Below, piece after piece: positions 56,035-64,000 of a DNA stretch of 64,000 nt; positions within the stretch are counted from its first letter, which is position 1, and every line of letters begins with the position of its first letter. The translations under genes were made by a program, and so were the position numbers. This stretch comes from Amorphophallus konjac (lineage: Eukaryota > Streptophyta > Magnoliopsida > Alismatales > Araceae): NCBI GenBank assembly GCA_022559845.1, contig CM040121.1, positions 347,546,243 to 347,610,242 on the forward strand. The letters are read 5' to 3'. The notes beneath the pieces are model-generated. The model was not told the DNA's origin. It worked only from the letters and a program-made list of their open reading frames with translations, and made no database searches.

Positions 56035-56862
56035 GTCTTAGGAGTTTTACAATCGTGCACATGGTGTTTTCATGATTGGTTTGATGTTTTCAATTGGGTT
56101 AATGACTTCATGACGATCTTGATGGAATGTGGTTTTGAGTGAGCCAATACTTTGTTTTAATATAGGACACTTAATTTTATTGTCTGGTTTCTTCAAATTC
56201 CTAAATGTGAGACAACATGTTTTTACGGTTCAAATGTGCAGGTTCATGTTTCTTCAAACCAGTGAGTAGGCCTTCATGCATGCTAGAGGTATGCATTGGA
56301 TTGCATTGGGTTGAACTGCTAATGTTAGGACTGAACTTGGAATCATGAAACTGAACGTTGAACTCAAGTGTGGTTTTAAGTACTACATTGAAAATGGACT
56401 GTCCCTGCATGGTTTTGGAAATCTGGGACTGAACTGGATTTGCTTGCTATATGAACTTGGAGTGGCATTGTACTAATGTGAATTTCTTGTAAGTGCAAGC
56501 TCTTAAATGTTCACAAATATTGAATCCATGGTAAGCTTCCACTCTTATTGAAATCCCTTGGGTCCTTGGTATAAGTTCATCTTTATATGGTTTTCCAAGT
56601 GCCAAGATTCGGTTGTTTCATGTATCTTGGCCTTGGGGCTTATTTGGTTGCTTAATTGCTCTTTATTATATAGAGCTTCTTGATGCATCATGATCATTTT
56701 GATTCCTAAACTTGCTTTCAAAATCCAGTTTGATGTGTGTTTTAAAGACCCCTCATGCATCTCATTTCATAGTTTTTGAATGGGGTTTAATTGTGTTTGA
56801 ATGGTGCTTGACATTTTTGAGGTTTCAATTGAGTTTTATTGAGTTTTCAGTTCTGTCAGTAA

Positions 56863-57149
56863 AAGTGTCGACTCTAGGAGTCGACACTTATTTCAGTAGG
56901 TTATGTCTGCGTTGATTTCTGATATGCTGACAAAAAGTGTCGACTCTGTGAGTCGACACTTTTGTGCTGACAAAAAGTGTCGACACTGTGAGTCGACACT
57001 TTTATCCTGTGAGTTGATTTTTGTCTTCTGGCAGAACTCTCGACAAAAAAGTGTCGACTTTGAGAGTCGACACTTTTGTCCTAGAAGCTATTTTTACAAA
57101 CGGGATAGAATGACATGAGAAAAGTGTCGACTCCAAGAGTCGACACTTT
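56863..57149. repeat. Five hairpins with AAAGTGTCGAC arms (TR-GAG4 U3)
   Basis: Hairpins at about 56863-56889, 56933-56963, 56973-57003, 57047-57075 and 57121-57149 each have arms AAAGTGTCGAC and GTCGACACTTT around short, variable centres (CTCTAGGA, TCTGTGA, ACTGTGA, TTTGAGA, TCCAAGA). They lie 170-460 bp upstream of the likely TATA box. Confidence 0.92.
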
Positions 57150-58282
57150 CTCTGGTTCATCCGGAACGGGTTTTCTGGATATGTTTGGAAATACCCATAA
57201 TATGATCCGATGACCCTGGGCTTTTACACCCTTGCCCTTAGGGTTCTACCACATGTCTTAGGTGTGGTTTAGAAGGGTTTTATCAAGGGCATTGTGGTCT
57301 TTTATTGTGTTTTTCCCTCTTGTATATGAAGCTACGATCTCCATCGGAGGAGAGATATCCCTGCGCTAATATCTTCCATATGTTTGCAGGTGAAAGAAAA
57401 AGGAGCTGGAGAGGACTTCCACGCCAGATCTGATCTATTTCCGTCAAGATTCGAAGCTGGATGATGAAGAGAGTTGCAAGCGGAATGAAGCGACGAATCT
57501 GAAGACGTCTTCATCGCAAGCAACGGCTCACGTCAACCTGGATATCTAAGGAGTCTACAAAAGGGAAAACTTCTATATCTATCCCTTAATCATTTAAGAT
57601 GTTTGCCATGCTTTATCTTAAATCAGGATGCAGTTGAGATCTTATCTTGGTCCTATGCTTATCGGTTTCTTGCCCCATATAGTGCTGCGATTTTTACTTC
57701 TTGGAATGGAAGAGAGCTAATACGTTCGATCTTTTTGCAAGGGGCGTTGTTCACAAGGAGGAGGTGTTGCGCACCTTGAAGGAAGAAGAAGAACAAGGAG
57801 GATAGGAAAGGGGCTTTGAAGGACGCATCTGTTCTTGGTGGTTGAAGGAGTGTTTTGAGCGTGGAAATTGAAGGAGTACACCTTGGACTTTTAAGGAAGA
57901 CAAATGGCTACTCCGACACCCTGTGGATTCGACTTCCTCCGACCTGGACTTCAAGGGATATTTTCTTACACCCATTGGAAAATGAAAGGGAAAAATTCTA
58001 TATCATATACCCACTTCCTTGTGTTGGTTTTATTGACTTAAATCCTATGTGAGTGTTTATTGTTCATCTTTCTAGTGTTTCAAACTCCGAATATTGTTGT
58101 GTGTGTGGACGGAGCTGCGACTCCGTGTGGTTCAGTGTCCGGGGCGTGTTCCCCGATGTCGTGTGTGTGTGTGCTACGGTGGCAGCGTGTTGGGGCTTGT
58201 CCCCGTGTGTGTATTGCTGCGGAAGCAGTGTGTGTGTGGTTGGGGTTCGTCCCCGTGTTGCTACGAAAGTAGCGTGTAATGA

Positions 58283-58350
58283 AGCCTCACCCGGTTGGGT
58301 GAGGGGTGGACGTAGGGAGCCCGTCGTGGTCCCGAATCACCTAAAAATCT
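58283..58350 (+). ncRNA. R/U5 hairpin and conserved block (TR-GAG4)
   Basis: CCTCACCC-GGTT-GGGTGAGG, then GGTGGACGTAGGGAGCCCG and TCCCGAATCACCTAAAAATC. It is very close to the TR-GAG2 block, with one compensated stem pair changed. Confidence 0.65.
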
Positions 58351-58676
58351 CGTGTTCCATGTGATGCCTGTGCGATTGTCCATTTCATCTATCTCCCTTC
58401 ACAGGTCCGTTAAATAGATTTTTAATTCACTACATGATCACACACTGCTACCTCCGTTATCCGTGTTAGGCATAAATTTATCTGTTAGTTGCATTGTTAT
58501 TTCGAGTGAGATTGGAAAGCTTGAGAGAATGTTTTAAATCTAACTTAAGTTTTGGCTATTAACGTTATTAATTTTAATTCCACTGTGTTTAGTCAAGAAA
58601 GATTTTAAAATCCTCCATCTCGGCAAGGGGACAATTCAACCCCCCTTCTTGTCCACCATCTCTCTGGGCCAATAAT

Positions 58677-58689
58677 TGGTATCAGAGCC
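58677..58689 (+). other. TR-GAG4 primer-binding site
   Basis: TGGTATCAGAGCC, an exact initiator tRNA-Met complement, two bases after the LTR end. Confidence 0.9.
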
Positions 58690-58741
58690 TCGTCTCTGAT
58701 TTTTTTGTCGACCTTGCGGTCGTAGAGTAAAGATCTTTTCC

Positions 58742-59347
58742 ATGATGGCTAGTGTGAATTCTATTCCTGTCTTTAATGGTTTTGATTATTCCTTATGGCT
58801 AGGAAAATTTTGTGTATGGATTACTAGCATTAATCCAAAGCTTATAAGCTTAATGACTCATGGTATTCATGTGTTACCCAAAAATGAGTTGAGATAGACC
58901 AATGAGGATAAGAGAAAGAATTCTGATAATTTGTTTGCTTTGAATGCTCTTAAGGCTACCTTGGACATTAATCAATTTCCATTTGTTTTGTCTTGTAGGA
59001 CAACTAAAGAGATTTGGGATGGGTTAAGCGAAGCCCAAAAAGAAAGCTGCAACGATAGTGACTGCCTTGTGGCAAACAAGGAAAATGACAACTCCAAGGT
59101 GAATTCTGATTCTGATAATGATGTTGAATTAAGCTATGATGAATTGCTAAATGCTTATGATGAACTGGTTGCTAGATATAGAACAATAAAATCTGAAAAT
59201 AAAAGATTGAAAATAAAACATGACAATTCTTCATGTAGAAAATGCACCGAGCTTGAAAGATTAGTTGAGTCTCACATGCTTGTTGATCAAGAACACAATG
59301 AATAGATTGCAAATCTTAAATCTGAAAACAAATCCTTACAGGCTGAG
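58742..59347 (+). pseudogene. TR-GAG4 gag, N-terminal part
   Basis: It starts MMASVNSIPVFNGFDYSLWL, the same domain as in TR-GAG2 gag. TAG at 58895-58897 replaces the conserved Trp of the KW.T motif. Coding continues with LNALKATLDINQFPFVLSC, TTKEIWDGL, an acidic stretch, a coiled coil and a stop at 59303-59305. It is cut at 59347 by the next element. Confidence 0.85.
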
Positions 59348-59617
59348 TGACGGGATCGTCGGTTCGAGATTCAAGATTCATGGTTGAACCTGACGGGATC
59401 GGCAAGTGGCTTCAACAAAATTATCAAATAAATATTTGTGTTAATTGGGCCACATGTATAGGCCTAATATGTGTGTTTTCTTTTTATAGGATTTAACCTA
59501 TATCCATGAAAGAATCTTTTTTTAATAGTGTCTTTTAATCTTCCAATTAGAGGTATAATGAGTGTTAGGTATTAGTTGAAGTTTTAATGAGTTGTCTTTT
59601 GGTCTCCTTGTGGAGTC

Positions 59618-59625
59618 TATAAAAA
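59618..59625 (+). promoter_or_regulatory. TATA box in LTR1
   Basis: TATAAAAA in GTGGAGTCTATAAAAAGAG, repeated exactly at 62919-62926 in LTR2. Confidence 0.7.
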
Positions 59626-59687
59626 GAGTCCTGTAACCTTTATTTTAAGAATGAAAATGAAGTTAAATTTTTGGAAAAGGTGGGAAC

Positions 59688-60620
59688 CCCACTCTCTCTA
59701 TCTCCTCCCCCCCCCTTTTTCTCTCCTACGTTGCCACCTCCCCCCCTCTCTCTCTCGTACCTTTCTCTCTAGCCTCATCTTCCCCTGGCCGCTCTCCCTC
59801 TTCCCCCTGACCACCCTCCTCTGCTCTCGTCGACCCTCCTCCCCATGTCTTTCCTGCACCGGCCACTCCCCGTGCTGGCCTTCTCTCCCTTCTCCCTCCA
59901 CTTCTCACCTCTCTCCCTCTCTCTAACTCTCTCTCAGCCACCGTCACCACGGTCTCACCCACAGCACCGTCGGATCTCTCTCCTCTACCGTCTCATCTTC
60001 TCTCTCTCCTCTGATTACACCGCCACACAACTCACCCACACACACTACCTTCAACGTCTCCCTCTCCCTCCCTCTAAAACTCACACACAGGGCACCGCCG
60101 GTGCCTTCTTCCCTCCACCCTCTCTCCCCTTTGCATCCCTCCCACTCTCCCTCTCCTCACTCCCTCAACCCCTTTCTCCTCTCTACTCCCTCTCATGTCC
60201 CCTTTCTCTTTACACACACACATAACCCTTCACACACTCACACTCGTTGCACCGTTGCGGTGCCTCTGTTCACAACAGGGGCACCGACATTTTTTTTAAC
60301 TCCCCCCTCTCTCTCTTGCCTTGCACCACTAGGAGCCTCACCTTCAGCCCTCCATCTCTCTGTTCTCACCTCCTCCCCATTCCTTTGCTTCTCCTCACAA
60401 GCCCACAGTCATGTAAACTAGCCTCCCCAAGTCTCGTTCTCCCTCCCCCTCACCCTCTCCAATCCCGCGGCCGGTCCCCTGTTTGGAACAGGGGCACCGC
60501 CGGTGCCCCCGTCTGCCTCCCCTCTCTCTCCTTTGCAGCCTCCCATCCCTCCCTCGTCTCACTTCCCCACTCCCTCCTTTTCCTCTGCTCATCAGAGAAC
60601 CCACCCCCTCACCATCTGCC
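59688..60620 (+). repeat. Pyrimidine-rich tract of LTR1
   Basis: About 0.9 kb of almost pure C/T with short purine interruptions, starting some 60 bp after the TATA box. It contains GCACCGCCGGTGC-like palindromes at about 60091, 60249 and 60497. The copy in LTR2 runs from about 62989. ORFs here are composition artefacts. Confidence 0.85.
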
Positions 60621-60660
60621 AGCCTCACATGAGGACCCGACCCCCCCTATCATGCACGTA

Positions 60661-61193
60661 TAGGGCTGTCAATGGGCCGGGCCGGCCCGATAGGCCCGCG
60701 GGCTTGGCCCGATTTCGGGCCGGGCCGCAAAGTCATTTTCGGCCCGCGGGCTTTTAGTCGGGCCTAAAAGCCCGGCCCGACTTGATCCGCGGGCCGGGCT
60801 CGGGCTTTGAGTTCGGCCCGCGGGCCGGCCCGGCCCGTTCTTTTTTTTTATTCCCACATCAAAATTTAAAAATCATTTAGTTAAAACTATGTTATTTTAC
60901 TTAATGATAAGTTTTAAAACTCTCCTTTTACACAAATTATGTAATTAATATCAAAATTTTGATTAATTTAGTGAGATTATATGTTTTATATTATTATTTA
61001 TATTATTTTATTTAAGTTGTCGGGCCGGGCCGTGCCTTAGTCGGGCTTTGAAATTTTTACATAATGTCCGGCCCGACCCGGCCCGGCCCGACATAAGTCG
61101 GGCCCGGGCCGGGCTCGGGCCTTAATGTTGAGAAGTCGGGCCCGGGCCGGGCCGACCTAAGCCCGGCCCGGGCCCGGCCCATTGACAGCCCTA
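60661..61193. mobile_element. hAT-type MITE inserted in LTR1
   Basis: Terminal inverted repeats are TAGGGCTGTCAATGGGCCGG at both ends, with perfect 8 bp target duplications TGCACGTA at 60653-60660 and 61194-61201. GC-rich subterminal repeats of GGGCCGGGCC surround an AT-rich centre (60840-61015). No transposase. LTR2 keeps the empty site at about 63950-63960 (ATGCACGTAGCGG). Confidence 0.95.
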
Positions 61194-62554
61194 TGCACGT
61201 AGCGGCTCCCCTTGCCTCCCGTTGCGGCCACCCCCACGACCATTGCAACCTGCTGCTCGCCACGCACCTACCCCATCGGAGAACTAGTCCCGCCCCGCAA
61301 CCTCCGTTGTCTCCCGCCGCGGACAGCACACAACACGCCAGCATGCACCAGCTCATTGTCGTCAAGACCCGCTACTGCACCGTCCCCTCTGGGCACGGTG
61401 GGCACGTCGTTTTGGCCTGGCTGCAGCTGCCCCCTCTGAGCACGTGGGCCTTCCCCAGCACGCGTGGGCAAGCGCCACTGCCTCACTTCCCAAGCACAGC
61501 AGCATCCGATAGAGCGTGGCATGGAGCGAGTGCGGCATCCGGCCATGCAACCTCGCGTCCGAGCACGTCCACCTTCCCTCCCGAGCAAGGCGACCCACGA
61601 GCATGGCGAGCACACTCCCCTCCCAACGTGGTGGGCACCCCCATGCTCGAGCATGGAGAGCACGGCAAGCATGGCAATGACTATCCTGTTGAGTATGATG
61701 GCCTCCCGAGCATGCATGGGTGAGTGCCTGCCTCCATCTGAGCAAGGCCACCTTCCCGAGCTCGCTGCTCCGCCGATGACACCGCTCATCCTCTCCATTC
61801 TCTCTCTACATGCCTCTCTCTCCCATCTCACTCTAACTCTTTCTTTTCTCTCTTTAAATCACTCACGTGATCCCCCTTCTCACCTTCCCTCTCTAGCCCC
61901 ACACTACCTGCCTTCGCTTCCCCGGCAACACCAGTCTCTCCCTTGCCCCTTCCTAGCATGCCTGAGCAGAATGGCGTTCGATGGAACACATGGGTGTTTG
62001 TTCATATATTTTTGCATGTTGATCTTACTGAAGGTTGATGAATACTGTGTGGGCACCTCTTATGTCAAGAGTGCTACCTCAAAGGGACAGTGAGCTTGGG
62101 TGGAAGTCCACCTGTTATCATCTCTCCCCTGGATGCTTTGGTTGTTGGTTGCTTCACCAATGCAAAAGACATCACGAGAGCTGAACACATAAGAGATTTC
62201 TATAATGATGTTGCAACAGTGCATGGTTCTGCAAAGAATTTTCCCTCATCATGCCCTTCAAGACTAAACCCAGGAATGTGCATGTTCCAATAGTATAGGG
62301 CTCAAGGGAGCCGCACAGCTCTATCAGTTTGAATGCAGCATACGATTCATGACAGATGAAGAATATCGTGACTCTAGGTGTGGCTATTCGATGTGGAACT
62401 TGGTATGATTGCAAGCTTGATTTAAAGAAGTGTTCTTCAAGATAAATCAATGTAATGCAAGGTTTTAGGGAGATATTAAAAAAAAGTGATGAGAAATATC
62501 AAAGAAAATGGAAAGAAAAGAAAAATCTCGGACTTGGAAGGTCGTCTCACATCA

Positions 62555-62648
62555 AATGGTATCAGAGCTTAGGGAACTGGACTGTTCCATCAGACCGGGA
62601 TCCTGAGTTACGAGGTTCGAGGTCGAGCCTAATCCAAGCAGAGGGGCT
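62555..62648 (+). other. Complete 94 bp internal domain: primer site and polypurine tract
   Basis: TGGTATCAGAGC (62557-62568) matches the initiator tRNA-Met complement, and GCAGAGGGGCT (62638-62648) precedes LTR2. The 69 bp between have no ORF. Confidence 0.75.
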
Positions 62649-64000
62649 TGACGGGATCGTCAGTTCGAGATTCAAGATTCATGGTTGAACCTGACGGGAT
62701 CGGCAAGCGGCTTCAACAAAATTATCAAATAAATATTTATGTTAATTGGGCCACATGTATAGGCCTAATATGTGTGTTTTCTTTTTATAGGATTTAAGCT
62801 ATATCCATGATAGAATCTTTTTTTAATAGTGTCTTTTAATCTTCCAATTAGAGGTATAATGAGTGTTAGGTATTAGTTGAAGTTTTAATGAGTTGTCTTT
62901 TGGTCTCCTTGTGGAGTCTATAAAAAGAGTCCTGTAACCTTTATTTTAAGAATGAAAATGAAGTTAAATTTTTGGAAAAGGTGGGAACCCCACTCTCTCT
63001 ATCTCCTCCCCCCCCCTTTTTCTCTCCTACGTTGCCACCTCCCCCTCTCTCTCTCTCGTACCTTTCTCTCTAGCCTCATCTTCCCCTGGCCGCTCTCCCT
63101 CTTCCCCCTAACCACCCTCCTCTGCTCTCGTCGACCCTCCTCCCCATGTCTTTCCTGCACCGGCCACTCCCCGTGCTGGCCTTCTCTCCCTTCTCCCTCC
63201 ACTTCTCACCTCTCTCCCTCTCTCTAACTCTCTCTCAGCCACCGTCACCACGGTCTCACCCACAGCACCGTCGGATCTCTCTCCTCTGCCGTCTCATCTT
63301 CTCTCTCTCCTATGATTACACCGCCATACAACTCACCCACACACACTACCTTCAACGTCTTCCTCTCCCTCCCTCTAAAACTCACACACAGGGCACCGCC
63401 GGTGCCTTCTTCCCTCCACCCTCTCTCCCCTTTGCATCCCTCCCACTCTCCCTCTCCTCACTCCCTCAACCCCTTTCTCCTCTCTACTCCCTCTCATGTC
63501 CCCTTTCTCTTTACACACACACATAACCCTTCACACACTCACACTCGTTGCACCGTAGCGGTGCCTCTGTTCACAACAGGGGCACATACATTTTTTTAAC
63601 TCCCCCTCTCTCTCTTGCCTTGCACCACTAGGAGCCTCACCTTCAGCCCTCCATCTCTCTGTTCTCACCTCCTCCCCATTCCTTTGCTTCTCCTCACAAG
63701 CCCACAGTCATGTAAACTAGCCTCCCCAAGTCTCGTTCTCCCTCCCCCTTACCCTCTCCAATCCCGCGGTCGGTCCCCTATTTGGAACAGGGGCACCACC
63801 GGTGCCCCCGTCTGCCTCCCCTCTCTCTCCTTTGCAGCCTCCCATCCCTCCCTCGTCTCACTTCCCCACTCCCTCTTTTTCCTCTGCTCATCAGAGAACC
63901 CACCCCCTCACCATCTGCCAGCCTCACATGAGGACCCGACCCCCCCCTATCATGCACGTAGCGGCTCCCCTTGCCTCCCGTTGCGGCCACCCCCACGACC
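62649..64000 (+). repeat. LTR2 of the minimal-internal element (partial)
   Basis: It aligns with 59348 onward with scattered substitutions, skips the MITE cleanly, and reaches the window edge at the equivalent of about 61241. Confidence 0.85.
62919..62926 (+). promoter_or_regulatory. TATA box in LTR2
   Basis: TATAAAAA, the equivalent of 59618-59625. Confidence 0.7.

Larger units (their letters stand above)
55347..58674 (+). repeat. TR-GAG4 5' LTR
   Basis: It starts TGTTGGGTTCTGTGCG and ends CTCTCTGGGCCAATA (a decayed CCAACA). It has in order a GGGTCGACCCC pair (55519-55545), the TGCACCGAC array, five GTCGAC hairpins, TATATGAA (57323-57330), a GT/TG-rich stretch (58100-58250) and the R/U5 hairpin. 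Confidence 0.75.
55347..59347 (+). mobile_element. TR-GAG4: 5' part of a gag-only-type element
   Basis: A 3328 bp 5' LTR (55347-58674), an exact primer site and the start of gag follow in order until another element begins at 59348. CTTGC (55342-55346) would be its target duplication. It could be non-autonomous like the others, but the part that would hold pol is outside the window, so this is inference. Confidence 0.7.
59348..62554 (+). repeat. LTR1 of the minimal-internal element
   Basis: TGACGGG...CACATCA, 3207 bp including a 533 bp MITE and one 8 bp target copy, so about 2.67 kb originally. TATAAAAA lies at 59618-59625. A long pyrimidine-rich tract follows, then GC-rich sequence (61202-61800) and AT-rich sequence (62000-62554) in which I recognise no gene. 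A possible captured fragment at 62040-62400 could not be identified. Confidence 0.75.
59348..64000 (+). mobile_element. Element with two large LTRs around a 94 bp internal domain
   Basis: LTR1 is 59348-62554 and LTR2 starts at 62649 and leaves the window. Both start TGACGGGATCGTC and align closely through the end of the window except for a MITE in LTR1. Between them are only a primer site and a polypurine tract. It encodes nothing recognisable. CTGAG (59343-59347) is the expected target duplication. Small internal domains are known from TRIM elements and long LTRs from LARD elements; the combination here is unusual. Confidence 0.75.

Noticed and set aside
54883..58674. A single 3.8 kb LTR shared by two tandem TR-GAG copies
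   Set aside because: A fresh TGTTGGG start at 55347 and the different sequence after it fit nesting of TR-GAG4 in the TR-GAG3 LTR better, though this needs other copies to settle.
59651..60757. Overlapping ORFs of 60-138 codons in both strands of the pyrimidine-rich LTR tract (and copies at 62952-63996)
   Set aside because: The translations are Ser/Pro/Leu or Arg/Glu/Gly runs caused by base composition, overlap in several frames and have no domain motifs.
62040..62450. Possible captured gene fragment in LTR1 of the minimal element
   Set aside because: The translations on both strands look less random than their surroundings, but I could not recognise a protein family and the frames contain stops.

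Overview
This window looks like plant (angiosperm) nuclear DNA made almost entirely of nested LTR retrotransposons. I found no convincing host protein-coding gene. The evidence is plant-lineage gag/pol (Ty3 Tekay/Del-like with chromodomain, Ty3 Tat-like with dual RNase H, Ty1 SIRE/Maximus-like), primer-binding sites matching plant initiator tRNA-Met (TGGTATCAGAGC), TG...CA LTR ends, a CACTA fragment, a hAT-type MITE and a U6 snRNA pseudogene. The species cannot be named; the nesting depth suggests a large, repeat-rich genome.

Layout. 1-12605: Ty3 Tekay/Del-like element (called GypA), with its 5' LTR cut by the window edge, a decayed gag-pol and a complete 2.6 kb 3' LTR; a 3.0 kb solo LTR with perfect 5 bp target duplications sits inside its RNase H. 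12606-14011: minus-strand SIRE-like 3' end. 14012-14360: end of another LTR. 14361-17313 and 26715-27290: AT-rich repetitive DNA with a U6 pseudogene and large GTCGAC-centred palindromes, split by TR-GAG1 (17314-26714, minus), a complete non-autonomous element with two LTRs and only a long zinc-knuckle gag. 27291-28112: CACTA end with two tandem arrays. 28113-28858: Ty3 remnant. 28859-43991: SIRE-like copia element (plus) whose 5' LTR is split by a second complete gag-only element, TR-GAG2 (30508-37877, minus). 43992-50988: Ty3 Tat-like element (minus), truncated in RT, with an extra antisense ORF. 50989-55346: 3' part of TR-GAG3. 55347-59347: 5' part of TR-GAG4 (3.3 kb LTR plus start of gag). 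59348-64000: an element of two large LTRs around a 94 bp internal domain; its first LTR carries a 533 bp hAT MITE that the second LTR lacks.

How the parts relate. The TR-GAG elements encode no polymerase and would need enzymes from an autonomous SIRE-like partner. The fragment at 12606-14011 is a candidate, since it shares a duplicated 3' non-coding block with TR-GAG2. All proteins carry stops or frameshifts; the least damaged is TR-GAG1 gag, with one in-frame TAG. Many stops replace conserved Gln or Trp codons, as expected from C-to-T decay of methylated DNA.

The most unusual signal is non-coding. The U3 (upstream promoter) parts of several LTR families hold arrays of a short GTC-containing motif (AAGTCGGTGCA/TGCACCGACTT-like), spaced at about 21, 31-32 or 42 bp, close to whole helical turns, and/or arrays of GTCGAC-centred palindromes. 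The downstream R/U5 parts share a hairpin whose stem changes by compensating base pairs, followed by a conserved GGTGGACGTAGG...GAACCACCT block. Identity values, ages and structures were judged by eye, not computed.
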